A stretch of DNA of 53,248 bases from Aliicoccus persicus (GCF_900110815.1 NZ_FOIT01000004.1:156079-209326); one strand, 5' to 3'. Positions 1 through 7,786 are shown, counted from the first letter of the stretch. Notes: generated by a model not told the origin, from the sequence alone. Numbers and translations are program-made.

Positions 1-180
1 AGTAGCTCACAGACACGCAGATTGGTTTGCGTTCCAATGAGAGTAGCTCACAGACACGCAGATTGCTTTGCATTCCAATGAGAGTAGCTCACTGACACGC
101 AGATTGCTTTGCATTCCAATGAGAGTAGCTCACTGACAAGCAGATTGATTTGCGTTCCAATGAAACTTTCTCACTGACAG
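1..180. repeat. Tandem array, 41-bp period (left copy)
   Basis: Units begin at 2, 43, 84, 125 and about 166, a constant 41-bp spacing. The shared core reads GCTCACTGACACGCAGATTG followed by TTTGCGTTCCAATGA. The array probably continues beyond the left window edge. It is the reverse complement of the larger array at 32521-33053. Each junction has TGCGT and ACGCA arms that can form a small hairpin. No unique spacers separate the units, so it is not a CRISPR array. Function unknown. Confidence 0.9.
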
Positions 181-223
181 TCAAGCACACGACTTTGTCT
201 CAGAAGTAAAACTTCAACTCCTG

Positions 224-268
224 AAAGTGTTCCTCAGCACCATGATTACAGCTCGTGAGGAACACTTT
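224..268. repeat. Inverted repeat, TGTTCCTCA family
   Basis: A perfect 13-bp stem is formed by AAAGTGTTCCTCA (224-236) and TGAGGAACACTTT (256-268) around a 19-nt loop. Related hairpins lie beside the other 41-bp array at 33068-33210, so this is a dispersed hairpin repeat. It could end transcription of the reversed gene to its right, but the T-run is weak. Confidence 0.8.
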
Positions 269-280
269 TATCCATGATTT

Positions 281-484
281 GTGCGTCAGCTCGGATTTTC
301 CGGAGTTGCCGCACACTTTGGAACTCCATTTGTGCGTCAGCTCGGATTTTCCGGAGTTGCCGCACACTTTGGAACTCCATCTGTGCGTCAGCTCGGATTT
401 TCCGGAGTTGCCGCACACTTTGAAACTCTATCTGTGCGTCAGCTCGAGATTTCCGGAGTTGCCGCACACTTTGGAATTCTGAGC
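281..484. repeat. Four tandem 51-bp hairpin repeats
   Basis: Units start at 281, 332, 383 and 434. Each begins GTGCGTCAGCTCGGATTTTC and contains GTGCG/CGCAC outer arms and CTCGGA/TCCGGAG inner arms, so each can fold into a hairpin on either strand. Because 51 is divisible by three, the array gives repetitive open frames on both strands. These have no convincing ribosome binding site and are best read as by-products of the repeat. The array ends a few bases from the stop codon of the DUF2529 gene. Confidence 0.9.
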
Positions 485-494
485 CGCTCATCAA

Positions 495-1145
495 TCACTC
501 ATCACTGTTCATTTCTTGAATCAGTGCGTACATTTGATAGTACAAATACATGAACGACATGATATATGGATTTACGATTCGGTCTAGATCTGGTGTCGGC
601 ACGACTTCTCGTGGTGACTTCAGATCAATAAAGTGATGAACGGACTCGAAGTCCACCGGACTTTCACCTGCGGAACCTTCTCCACCTGTTCCAGCGATCC
701 CACCAGCACCAGCACCGCTAGCACCACTACCACCAGCACCGCTAGCACCACTACCACCAGCACCAGCACTGCCAGCACCACCAGCAATTCCACCACCAGC
801 TCTGCCACCTTTCTTATTACACACCAACACGTATTCAATGTTCTCGACCTCGAGCTCCTCCAAAAACACAGATAACGGCTCGTCTGCGTATTTGCTGAGA
901 ACTAACACGCGGTCAGCGCTCGTGATCGGGGCAATACCGCCGAACTTCAATGCGCCGGGCAACGCTGTCTCACTCTCAGTTAAAAAGTCTTCGAGTAACT
1001 CGAAGTCGCCGAACCCTCGAATATAAACATTTCCTTCTCCAAATGATGCTTGTGCGAGTAGACGTGCTGCCATTTCAATTTCTTCTGTTTGATCATGTAA
1101 GCCGTTCAAAATGTGTGTGAACTGTGTTTGTAGTATTTTATCCAA
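495..1145 (-). CDS. DUF2529 family protein with Gly/Ala/Ser-rich insert
   Basis: 216 aa. The N-terminal 110 residues (ARLLAQA, GEGNVYIRG, DRVLVLSKY) and the C-terminal 50 resemble the DUF2529/YwjG family, an SIS-like fold of unknown function usually found between pyrG and fbaA in Bacilli. Residues about 112-161 are an inserted low-complexity Gly/Ala/Ser tract that looks like an expanded 21-24 bp DNA repeat. The start is TTG, set by AGGAGG seven to eight bases upstream. The gene points away from tal, whereas YwjG, FbaA and the transaldolase normally run together, so a rearrangement has occurred. Family call is from memory of conserved motifs and is fairly secure; role unknown. Confidence 0.75.
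   Translation of the reverse strand: MDKILQTQFTHILNGLHDQTEEIEMAARLLAQASFGEGNVYIRGFGDFELLEDFLTESETALPGALKFGGIAPITSADRVLVLSKYADEPLSVFLEELEVENIEYVLVCNKKGGRAGGGIAGGAGSAGAGGSGASGAGGSGASGAGAGGIAGTGGEGSAGESPVDFESVHHFIDLKSPREVVPTPDLDRIVNPYIMSFMYLYYQMYALIQEMNSDE
663..811 (-). repeat. Coding minisatellite (GGT/GCT/AGC codons)
   Basis: On the minus strand this stretch is built almost wholly from GGT, GCT, AGT and AGC codons. A near-exact duplicated block encodes GAGGSGAS twice. It lies inside the DUF2529 gene and keeps the reading frame. Slippage-prone composition predicts length variation among strains. Confidence 0.75.
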
Positions 1146-1245
1146 TTAAAACCCTCCTAATTTTCTCCGAAATAACAACCAACCAACCAATCAATCGATA
1201 AACCTCCATATCTCCATCACATAAAAGCGTTTTTCCATTACTGAA

Positions 1246-1274
1246 AGTTTAAGATTTAGTAACAGTGATGTCAA
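1246..1274 (-). promoter_or_regulatory. SigA-type promoter of the DUF2529 gene
   Basis: On the minus strand a perfect TTGACA (1269-1274) is followed by a 17-bp spacer and TAAACT (1246-1251). It is about 100 bp upstream of the TTG start and shares the divergent region with the tal promoter. Confidence 0.55.
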
Positions 1275-1278
1275 AATC

Positions 1279-1307
1279 TTTAATATAAAGTAAACTTAAA
1301 CTATAAT
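1279..1307 (+). promoter_or_regulatory. Probable promoter of tal
   Basis: A perfect TATAAT at 1302-1307 lies 30 bp before the tal start. The -35 region (TTTAAT) is weak. Confidence 0.45.
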
Positions 1308-1336
1308 GTAGGAAATAATACTTTAGGAGACGCTAA

Positions 1337-1984
1337 ATGAAATACTTTATTGACACTGCAAACATGGATGAGATTAATGAGGTTTTTGAATGGGGCGTAT
1401 TGAGTGGTGTGACAACGAATCCTTCACTTGTTGCGAAGGAGAAAGATATTTCATTTCATGATCGTTTAGTTGAGATTGCGGACTTAGTTCAAGGGCCAGT
1501 CAGTGGTGAGGTTATCGCACTGGATGCTGAGGGTATGATTGAAGAAGGTCGTGAGCTTGCGAAGTTACATGAACATATCATCGTGAAGATTCCGATGACT
1601 GAAGAAGGTATGAAGGCTGTCAAAGTATTATCTGAAGAAAATATAAAAACAAATGTGACTTTAGTGTTTAATACAGTTCAAGCATTGACTGCTGCTCGCG
1701 CGGGTGCGACGTATGTATCACCGTTTATTGGACGTTTAGATGATATTGGACTTGATGGTTTACAATTAATTGAAGAAATTTCATATATATTTAATTCACA
1801 CGGTATCGATACAGAAATTATTGCAGCATCTATCCGTAACAAGTTACATGTTCATGGTGCTGCGCTTCGTGGTGCACATATCGCGACGATTCCATATAAA
1901 GTGTTAAAAGAATTAACGAAACATCCATTGACGGATCAAGGTATAGACAAATTCTTAGCGGATTGGAAAAAAACGAACGCTTGA
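1337..1984 (+). CDS. tal: Transaldolase (TalC/fructose-6-phosphate aldolase-like)
   Basis: 215 aa, the normal length of the short TalC/YwjH class. It is a TIM-barrel class I aldolase of the pentose phosphate pathway; the Firmicutes members transfer dihydroxyacetone units between sugar phosphates. The Schiff-base lysine is K84 in IIVKIP, and the GVTTNPSL and SPFIGRLDD signatures are present. ATG start follows AGGAGA. It lies 25 bp before murA2 and is likely co-transcribed. The usual upstream partner fbaA is not present. Transaldolase rather than true fructose-6-phosphate aldolase activity is inferred from the Bacillus homologue. Confidence 0.9.
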   Translation: MKYFIDTANMDEINEVFEWGVLSGVTTNPSLVAKEKDISFHDRLVEIADLVQGPVSGEVIALDAEGMIEEGRELAKLHEHIIVKIPMTEEGMKAVKVLSEENIKTNVTLVFNTVQALTAARAGATYVSPFIGRLDDIGLDGLQLIEEISYIFNSHGIDTEIIAASIRNKLHVHGAALRGAHIATIPYKVLKELTKHPLTDQGIDKFLADWKKTNA

Positions 1985-2009
1985 ATTTATTGAGTTAGGA
2001 GATTTTTAC

Positions 2010-3275
2010 ATGACAAAAGAAGTGATTAAAGTACGCGGTGGCAAAAAGCTCACTGGCGAAGTGAGTATCAGCGGTGCAAAGAATAGTGCGGTCGCACTGA
2101 TTCCTTCATCGATATTGGCATCGAGTGGCAAAGTTGTTTTAGAAGGTTTACCAGAAATTTCAGATGTAAAAACATTGATGAGTTTACTCAATGATTTAAA
2201 TATAGAGACGAAGTTAAATGGGACGACGCTAGAAGTGGATAGTTCAAACGCTGAGAACGTGCCGTTACCAAACCAAAAGGTGCAATCGCTGCGCGCATCA
2301 TACTATATGATGGGTGCACTTTTAGCGCGCTTTAAGCGCTGTGTGATTGGATTGCCGGGTGGTTGTCCACTTGGGCCGAGACCGATTGACCAGCATATCA
2401 AAGGTTTTGAAGCGCTCGGTGTTAAGGTGACAAACGAACATGGTGCGATGTATTTAGAAGCTGAAAATCTAAAGGGTGCAACAATTTTCTTTGATGTTGT
2501 ATCTGTTGGTGCAACAATCAATATTATGATTGCAGCATGTATGGCTGAAGGACGTACAATTTTAGAAAATGTTGCGAAGGAACCTGAAATTGTTGACGTG
2601 GCAACACTCTTAAACAACATGGGTGCAGACATTAGAGGTGCCGGTACTGACACGATAAAAATTCGTGGTGTTAAGGAACTTACAGGCACGCGCCACAACA
2701 TTATTCCAGACCGCATTGAAGCGGGTACATACATGATTGCCGGTGCTGCGATGGGTGAGGAATTCACAGTGCGCAACATCATTCCGACACACCTTGAATC
2801 GTTGACTGCGAAGCTGACTGAGTTTGGCGTAGACGTTGATATTCATGATGATTATGCCGTGATTTCAAGACCGAAGTCAGTGACGCCGATTAATGTTAAA
2901 ACACAAGTATACCCAGGTTTTGCGACAGACTTGCAACAGCCGATTACGCCGCTTTTATTCTTAGGTGATCAGCCGAGCAAAATTACTGAAACAATTTATC
3001 CTGCAAGATTTAGACATATCGATGAATTGACGCGAATGAATGGAAAGATTGAAAACAACAGTGGGTCTGCAATTATTTATCCTTCTACATTACGCGGTGC
3101 TGATGTTGCTGCGAGTGACTTACGCGCAGGTGCATCACTTCTTATCGCGGGATTGATGGCTGAAGGTGTAACGACTGTGCACAACGTCAATCACATCGAC
3201 CGAGGCTATACCGATATTGTGGAGAAATTAAAAGCAGTTGGCGCAGATATTTGGCGAGAAACGATTGAGGATTAA
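2010..3275 (+). CDS. murA2: UDP-GlcNAc 1-carboxyvinyltransferase, second paralogue (MurA2/MurZ)
   Basis: 421 aa. First committed step of peptidoglycan synthesis: enolpyruvyl transfer from PEP to UDP-GlcNAc in the cytoplasm. The substrate pair K24-N25 (SGAKNSA), the catalytic cysteine C119 ([11 protein letters not shown]), PDRIEAGTY and FATDLQQP are all intact. Gene order tal-murA2-glpX-rho matches Bacillus murAB, which identifies it as the second paralogue; murA1 is at 22841-24124. AGGAG precedes the ATG. Ends in a clear terminator. Confidence 0.95.
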   Translation: MTKEVIKVRGGKKLTGEVSISGAKNSAVALIPSSILASSGKVVLEGLPEISDVKTLMSLLNDLNIETKLNGTTLEVDSSNAENVPLPNQKVQSLRASYYMMGALLARFKRCVIGLPGGCPLGPRPIDQHIKGFEALGVKVTNEHGAMYLEAENLKGATIFFDVVSVGATINIMIAACMAEGRTILENVAKEPEIVDVATLLNNMGADIRGAGTDTIKIRGVKELTGTRHNIIPDRIEAGTYMIAGAAMGEEFTVRNIIPTHLESLTAKLTEFGVDVDIHDDYAVISRPKSVTPINVKTQVYPGFATDLQQPITPLLFLGDQPSKITETIYPARFRHIDELTRMNGKIENNSGSAIIYPSTLRGADVAASDLRAGASLLIAGLMAEGVTTVHNVNHIDRGYTDIVEKLKAVGADIWRETIED

Positions 3276-3283
3276 TCTAGAAT

Positions 3284-3307
3284 CCACTCAAGCGAGTGGT
3301 TTCTTTT
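3284..3307 (+). terminator. Rho-independent terminator after murA2
   Basis: Stem CCACTC (3284-3289) / GAGTGG (3294-3299), AAGC loop, then TTTCTTTT. Confidence 0.8.
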
Positions 3308-3308
3308 G

Positions 3309-3317
3309 TGTTACAAT
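3309..3317 (+). promoter_or_regulatory. Extended -10 promoter for glpX
   Basis: TGTTACAAT is an extended -10 (TGn plus TACAAT) 36 bp before the glpX ATG. No good -35 is visible because the preceding terminator occupies that position. Confidence 0.45.
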
Positions 3318-3353
3318 TGAGAAAAGTTTTACACATTCAAGGGGGACTTGTTA

Positions 3354-4319
3354 ATGGAAAGAAGTTTGTCGATGGAACTTGTACGTGTTACAGAAGCTGC
3401 GGCACTACAAAGTGCACGTTGGGTAGGTAAAGGCCTAAAAGATGATGCAGATGATGCTGCGACTACTGCGATGCGCACAGTGTTTGACACAATACCGATG
3501 CGCGGTACGGTCGTGATTGGTGAAGGTGAGATGGACGAGGCACCGATGTTATATATCGGTGAAGAACTCGGTACAGGTGAAGGTCCTGATATCGATATCG
3601 CAGTCGATCCACTTGAGGGGACATCAATCGTAGCGAACGGTGGTTGGAACGCGATGACAGTTCTAGCTGTTGCAGATAAAGGAAACTTACTCCATGCACC
3701 GGATATGTACATGCATAAAATCGCAGTTGGACCAGACTGTAATGGTGTCGTTGATCTAGATGCCAGCGTACGCGAAAATATCGAAGCGGTCGCAAAGGCT
3801 AAAAATAAAGATGTTTCAGAAGTAACGGTAACAATTCTTAAACGTGAACGTAACCAACAAATCATCGATGAAATCCGCGAGGTCGGTTCTCGTATTAAGC
3901 TGATTGATAACGGGGACGTTGCAGCAGCAGTTAATACATGTTTCGATTGGACTGGCGTGGACATGATGCTCGGTTCGGGCGGCGCACCTGAAGGTGTCAT
4001 CGCAGCCGTTGCCATGAAATGTTTAGGCGGCGACTTCCAAGCAAGACTTTTCCCACATAGTGATGAAGAACGTGAACGTTGTAAACATATGGGTATCGAC
4101 CCAGATAAAAAACTCGTATTAGATGATTTAGTGACTGGAGACGATGCAATTTTTGCAGCCACTGCTGTCACTGAAGGTGAATTGATGCGCGGTGTACGCT
4201 TTAAAGGTCAGCATGCAGAAACATCTTCAATCGTTATGCGTGCGAAGAGTGGTACGCTGCGTTTTATCAATGGCACACACAGACTCGATAAAAAACCAAA
4301 CATGGTATTAGATAACTAA
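3354..4319 (+). CDS. glpX: Class II fructose-1,6-bisphosphatase
   Basis: 321 aa, typical of GlpX. It hydrolyses fructose-1,6-bisphosphate in gluconeogenesis and needs a divalent metal. Metal and phosphate motifs GEGEMDEAP (57-64) and DPLEGTS (85-91) are intact. The ATG at 3354 is chosen because GGGGGA sits seven bases upstream and the N-terminus [20 protein letters not shown] matches the family; a TTG two codons earlier is too close to that site. Position between murA2 and rho matches Bacillus ywjI. Confidence 0.93.
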   Translation: MERSLSMELVRVTEAAALQSARWVGKGLKDDADDAATTAMRTVFDTIPMRGTVVIGEGEMDEAPMLYIGEELGTGEGPDIDIAVDPLEGTSIVANGGWNAMTVLAVADKGNLLHAPDMYMHKIAVGPDCNGVVDLDASVRENIEAVAKAKNKDVSEVTVTILKRERNQQIIDEIREVGSRIKLIDNGDVAAAVNTCFDWTGVDMMLGSGGAPEGVIAAVAMKCLGGDFQARLFPHSDEERERCKHMGIDPDKKLVLDDLVTGDDAIFAATAVTEGELMRGVRFKGQHAETSSIVMRAKSGTLRFINGTHRLDKKPNMVLDN

Positions 4320-4327
4320 GGTGATAA

Positions 4328-4357
4328 GAGTAGTCCAGCAAACAAGTTGGACTACTC
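4328..4357 (+). terminator. Hairpin after glpX
   Basis: GAGTAGTCCA pairs with TTGGACTACTC around a short loop. The T-run is poor (AATTTG), so it may act as a weak terminator or an mRNA 3'-end stabiliser. Confidence 0.5.
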
Positions 4358-4360
4358 AAT

Positions 4361-4389
4361 TTGCATGTAGCTCTCCAACTGTGTAAAAT
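4361..4389 (+). promoter_or_regulatory. Candidate rho promoter and long leader
   Basis: TTGCAT and TAAAAT are spaced by 17 bp. This gives a leader of about 115 nt that is rich in T and C before the rho ATG. Rho leaders are autoregulated by Rho-dependent attenuation in several bacteria, so the pyrimidine-rich leader could be a rut-like site; that is inference. Confidence 0.35.
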
Positions 4390-4509
4390 ACATATTTGTA
4401 ATTAACTCCTTGAAGATTACCACTATTATTTTCTTTTTTAGCTTCCTTAATATTTAAAAACTCTAATTTACATATAACAATTTAAAGAAAGCGATGTGAC
4501 TTTATATTT

Positions 4510-5811
4510 ATGGCAGACATGAAATATAAGTCTTTTGACGAGTATTATCGTAATTACACGACAAAAGATCTTACGGAAATGGCAAAGGGTTTAGATTTAC
4601 AAAACTATAGCCGATTGAATAAAAAAGAGCTTGTCTTAGCAGTGATGGAAAAAGAGATGGAAAAAGACGGCAACCATTATATGGAGGGTGTATTAGATGA
4701 TATCCAAGCAGATGGTTACGGTTTTTTAAGAACGGTAAACTTCTCTAAAGGTGAGAAGGACATTTATATCTCAGCATCACAAATCAGACGTTTTGAATTA
4801 AAAAAAGGGGATAAGGTGACAGGGAAGGTACGTAAACCAAAAGATAATGAGAAATATTATGGTTTACTGCAAGTAGACTTTATCAATGATCAGAACGCTG
4901 AACAGATTAAAAAACGTCCGCACTTCCAAGCGTTAACTCCGCTTTATCCTGATAAGCATATCCGACTTGAAAATGAACCGAATGAAATATCAACACGTAT
5001 CATGGACTTAGTTGCACCGATTGGATTTGGGCAACGTGGATTAATCGTCGCACCACCAAAAGCCGGGAAGACGACGATTTTAAAAGAGATTGCAAACTCA
5101 ATTACGACGAATCATCCAGACGCAAAGCTTTTTATCTTGTTGATTGGGGAACGTCCAGAAGAAGTGACAGATATCGAACGTTCTGTTGTTAAAGCTGAAG
5201 TTGTGCACTCTACGTTTGATGAGCCACCAGAACACCACGTAAAAGTGGCGGAGCTTGCGCTTGAACGCTCGAAACGTATGGTGGAGATGGGTGAAGACGT
5301 TATTATTTTAATGGATTCGATTACGCGACTGGCTAGAACGTATAACTTGGTCATTCCACCGAGTGGTCGTACGTTAAGTGGTGGTCTTGACCCTGCATCA
5401 TTACACCGTCCGAAGCATTTCTTTGGTGCTGCGCGTAACATTGAAGCGGGTGGCTCACTGACTATTCTTTCGACTGCACTAGTCGATACAGGCTCTCGTA
5501 TGGATGATGTAATCTATGAAGAGTTCAAAGGAACGGGTAACATGGAGCTACACTTAGACCGGAACTTAAGTGAACGACGTGTGTATCCTGCAATTGATAT
5601 TCGCAGATCATCGACGCGAAAAGAAGACTTACTACTCGATAAAAAAGAGCTCGACGTACTATGGCAGTTGCGCAACTTGTTTACGGATTCATCAGATTTC
5701 ACAGAGCGTTTCTTGCGCGTGTTGAAATCGACGAAAACAAATGAAGAATTCTTTGATGTGCTGGCGGGCAGAATGGTTGAATCGAAGAAAACGGGCAAGC
5801 CGATTATATAG
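4510..5811 (+). CDS. rho: Transcription termination factor Rho
   Basis: 433 aa, close to the S. aureus length. Hexameric RNA helicase that ends transcription. N-terminal helical domain, cold-shock-like RNA-binding OB fold with DGYGFLR (68-74), Walker A APPKAGKT (181-188), Walker B VIILMDSITRLAR and the R-loop GRTLSGGLDP. The ATG at 4510 has no strong Shine-Dalgarno, which suggests weak or controlled initiation; ATG 4519 is an alternative. The usual neighbour rpmE is displaced about 2 kb by the accessory region. Confidence 0.95.
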   Translation: MADMKYKSFDEYYRNYTTKDLTEMAKGLDLQNYSRLNKKELVLAVMEKEMEKDGNHYMEGVLDDIQADGYGFLRTVNFSKGEKDIYISASQIRRFELKKGDKVTGKVRKPKDNEKYYGLLQVDFINDQNAEQIKKRPHFQALTPLYPDKHIRLENEPNEISTRIMDLVAPIGFGQRGLIVAPPKAGKTTILKEIANSITTNHPDAKLFILLIGERPEEVTDIERSVVKAEVVHSTFDEPPEHHVKVAELALERSKRMVEMGEDVIILMDSITRLARTYNLVIPPSGRTLSGGLDPASLHRPKHFFGAARNIEAGGSLTILSTALVDTGSRMDDVIYEEFKGTGNMELHLDRNLSERRVYPAIDIRRSSTRKEDLLLDKKELDVLWQLRNLFTDSSDFTERFLRVLKSTKTNEEFFDVLAGRMVESKKTGKPII

Positions 5812-5880
5812 AGATACGATTTGTGAATAGTCAAAAAGCATGAAACATTATTAAATGTGATTGTTCTAAAGTAGTACAAA

Positions 5881-5945
5881 CATAGTAAAGCGTCTTGAAA
5901 ATCTTAGTCAAAAGATTTTCAAGACGCTTTTCAATCTTTACTATG
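5881..5945. terminator. Long nested inverted repeat after rho
   Basis: A perfect 19-bp stem (5887-5905 with 5912-5930, loop AGTCAA) is enclosed by CATAGTAAAG (5881-5890) and CTTTACTATG (5936-5945). It is longer than an ordinary terminator and marks the start of the accessory region. It could end rho transcription in both directions or be a remnant of a small mobile repeat. Confidence 0.6.
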
Positions 5946-6667
5946 ATTTTGAATAGTTCAATTTTTAGGTCATGTACTATACTTCTGAGTAAAATTTAAA
6001 AGTTTCATGCTTTGAACACGATAATCTACATGGAAAAGGACCTAAGATACAAAATAATACTGTGTTGTGTTTATGATTTTTCTACAAGTGCTTATAGAAT
6101 GGAGAACGAGGTATTTTATATAAAAAAATCCAAAAAATCAGAAAATTCTAAAAAATAGTTTACATCTACAATAAATATGGTTTAATTGAAATAATAATAC
6201 TTTGTTGCCAACAAAAAAATTAAAATGAATCTTGATATCAAAATAATTATGTCGAAAGGAGATAGATACTATTAGTTTTTCAATATTGTTGATGTAAAAT
6301 GACGAATCAGGATTGGATGTGATTGATGTTTCGATTTTAATATTATAGTAAGAGCGTTTTGTGCACGTGCTTGTGTTATGAGTTAATCGAGATTTAGGTA
6401 ATTCATTGTGAAATGTAAAGTTTTAATGTTGTTAACAATGGAGTATTCATAAGATGTATTGAGAAATGTAATGGAAACCTTCCTAAAACAACTAGGTCGA
6501 TATGAAAAGTAATTGTTCTTAAATGATTGGATTAAAAACAATTGTATTCTTTTGACAATTAAATTGTTCGATTCAGAATCAGTAGATTTATATTTTTGTT
6601 GTGATTGAGATTTTATACTAAAAACATCGTAATGCTATAAAAATAAAAATTTTAAAATGGTGATTGT
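5946..6667. other. AT-rich gene-free stretch upstream of the Cys-rich protein unit
   Basis: No coding frame of normal size is visible. Seen here: a strong ribosome-binding-like AAAGGAGAT at about 6255 that is followed only by a tiny open stretch without ATG, GTG or TTG at the right distance; a TTGTTAACAA palindrome (6429-6438); and repeated ACAATT/AATTGT boxes between 6511 and 6567. The composition is much more AT-rich than the flanking housekeeping genes. Confidence 0.5.
6552..6580 (+). promoter_or_regulatory. Candidate promoter with overlapping palindromes
   Basis: TTGACA (6552-6557) followed 16 bp later by CAGAAT (6574-6579). Two perfect palindromes overlap it: ACAATTAAATTGT (6555-6567) and GATTCAGAATC (6570-6580). 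This looks like a repressor-controlled promoter for the two genes at 6668-7658. Confidence 0.4.
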
Positions 6668-6850
6668 ATGAAATATATGTATTTGCATATCGTTAACGTT
6701 ATTGTTCATGTTGTGGTCATTATAGTTATTGGGATGATGTCTCATGGAGGTATTCTTCCGTCGGTTTATATACCGGTAACATTGCTGTTTGCGACGATTA
6801 GTATAATTTTGCTAAATATACACACTAGAAAGGCTGGGAAAAATGATTAA
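6668..6850 (+). CDS. Small two-helix membrane protein
   Basis: 60 aa with two hydrophobic segments (about 7-24 and 30-49) and a basic end NIHTRKAGKND. No family recognised. Its last 8 bases overlap the next gene, so the two are translationally coupled. A weak GGTGA lies before the ATG. Small two-helix proteins of this shape beside secreted peptide genes are often immunity or export helpers, which is the favoured but unproven role here. Confidence 0.65.
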   Translation: MKYMYLHIVNVIVHVVVIIVIGMMSHGGILPSVYIPVTLLFATISIILLNIHTRKAGKND

Positions 6851-7658
6851 AATTACACGTTTATTTATGATAGTTGCAATTATTGTTACTAGTTATGTAT
6901 CTCAAATCGGTCTGGTTCAAGCATATGATGGTGAAGAATTTAAGAAACAGTTACTTATAAAAAAAATTGAGTCTACTGAATTTTTTAATGAACATGAGAA
7001 TCAAATGATTAGCGAAAAACCACACGTTATAAATGATTTGCTAGATATAAATCAAGAGAAAATTGGCTATTTAGTGCAATATGAAGTGGAAATGGTAAGT
7101 GAGGAACATTTAATTCAAAATGATAGTGAAGAAGATTTTATTGTAGAAACAACCATAACTTCGCTACTAACTTTTTTATACAATGAAAAAGAAAGTGTGA
7201 TGGAGGTACTTTTGGTTGATTACTCATCTATTGAGTCAGAAGGGATTATTTATCTTAGAAACTTTACTAGTGATGTAGTTGAGGAAATTTTGCTTGCTGA
7301 TTCTAGTAACAAAGGCTTGAAAGAAATGTCAAGTGATGTTAAGAAATCTAAAGATATGGCAGTTGCAGCAGCAAAACAAAATATAGGATCAGGTAAAGTA
7401 GGGGAAGATGCAGAGTTAAATCCAGATTATCTACCGGGTTGCAGATATTGGTACTGTTCTGAGTTTATAACAGGTGGAGGAGATTATCATGGTAATTGTA
7501 GTGCTCTCGCTGGTGGGGTTTGTGGCGTCACTGGGGCATTTACAAGGGTTGGTAGTGCGATATGTTATGGATCAAGCCTTTTAGGTTGTTATGTGCCTAA
7601 GTACAAGCAGTGTGTGAGAGGATATTGGTTAACAAAGAACTGTCCAATTCAATCATAA
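6843..7658 (+). CDS. Secreted Cys-rich protein, putative halocin C8-like bacteriocin precursor
   Basis: 271 aa. A signal peptide (hydrophobic 7-25, likely cleavage after VQA, residue 27) is followed by an acidic middle region (28-190) without cysteine. All eight cysteines (200, 205, 219, 227, 241, 249, 257, 267) are in the last 72 residues. The segment NCSALAGGVCG and the spacing of the following cysteines resemble the halocin C8-like bacteriocin domain, whose precursor also carries a long N-terminal part that gives immunity. By analogy the C-terminal 75 residues would be the released peptide. No protease, ABC exporter or modification gene is nearby. Alternative: an uncharacterised disulfide-rich secreted protein. 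Confidence 0.55.
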   Translation: MIKITRLFMIVAIIVTSYVSQIGLVQAYDGEEFKKQLLIKKIESTEFFNEHENQMISEKPHVINDLLDINQEKIGYLVQYEVEMVSEEHLIQNDSEEDFIVETTITSLLTFLYNEKESVMEVLLVDYSSIESEGIIYLRNFTSDVVEEILLADSSNKGLKEMSSDVKKSKDMAVAAAKQNIGSGKVGEDAELNPDYLPGCRYWYCSEFITGGGDYHGNCSALAGGVCGVTGAFTRVGSAICYGSSLLGCYVPKYKQCVRGYWLTKNCPIQS

Positions 7659-7686
7659 TAATTGTTATTATAGGGAAACTTCATGC

Positions 7687-7715
7687 TTGACCGCAATGAA
7701 ACATGCGTGTATAAT
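7687..7715 (+). promoter_or_regulatory. rpmE promoter
   Basis: TTGACC, 17-bp spacer, perfect TATAAT (7710-7715). It gives a leader of about 65 nt. Confidence 0.8.
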
Positions 7716-7721
7716 AACTAA

Positions 7722-7781
7722 TTGCGACGCGTGAAAGACGCGAATAACTCTGTTCCAGATGGTTCAGGGCAAAGGAGAGTA
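7722..7781 (+). promoter_or_regulatory. Structured 5' leader of rpmE, candidate L31 autoregulatory RNA
   Basis: Contains GACGCG...CGCG arms (GCGACGCGTGAAAGACGCGA) and a second region CTCTG...CAGGG just before AAAGGAGAG. Ribosomal-protein leaders for L31 are known in Firmicutes; whether this matches that class was not tested. Confidence 0.4.
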
Positions 7782-7786
7782 TAATT

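Noticed and set aside
200-553. Repetitive open frames on both strands (repeat units such as CGNSGKSELTH or VRQLGFSGVAAHF)
   Set aside because: They arise because the 51-bp repeat length is a multiple of three; no ribosome binding sites, and several frames are open at once on both strands.
633-875. Thr/Ser-rich open frame on the plus strand within the DUF2529 gene
   Set aside because: It is the antisense shadow of the Gly/Ala-rich minisatellite, and lacks a ribosome binding site.
5946-6667. Complete integrated mobile element between rho and rpmE
   Set aside because: No integrase, transposase or clear attachment repeats are visible; only the AT-rich composition and hairpin suggest insertion.
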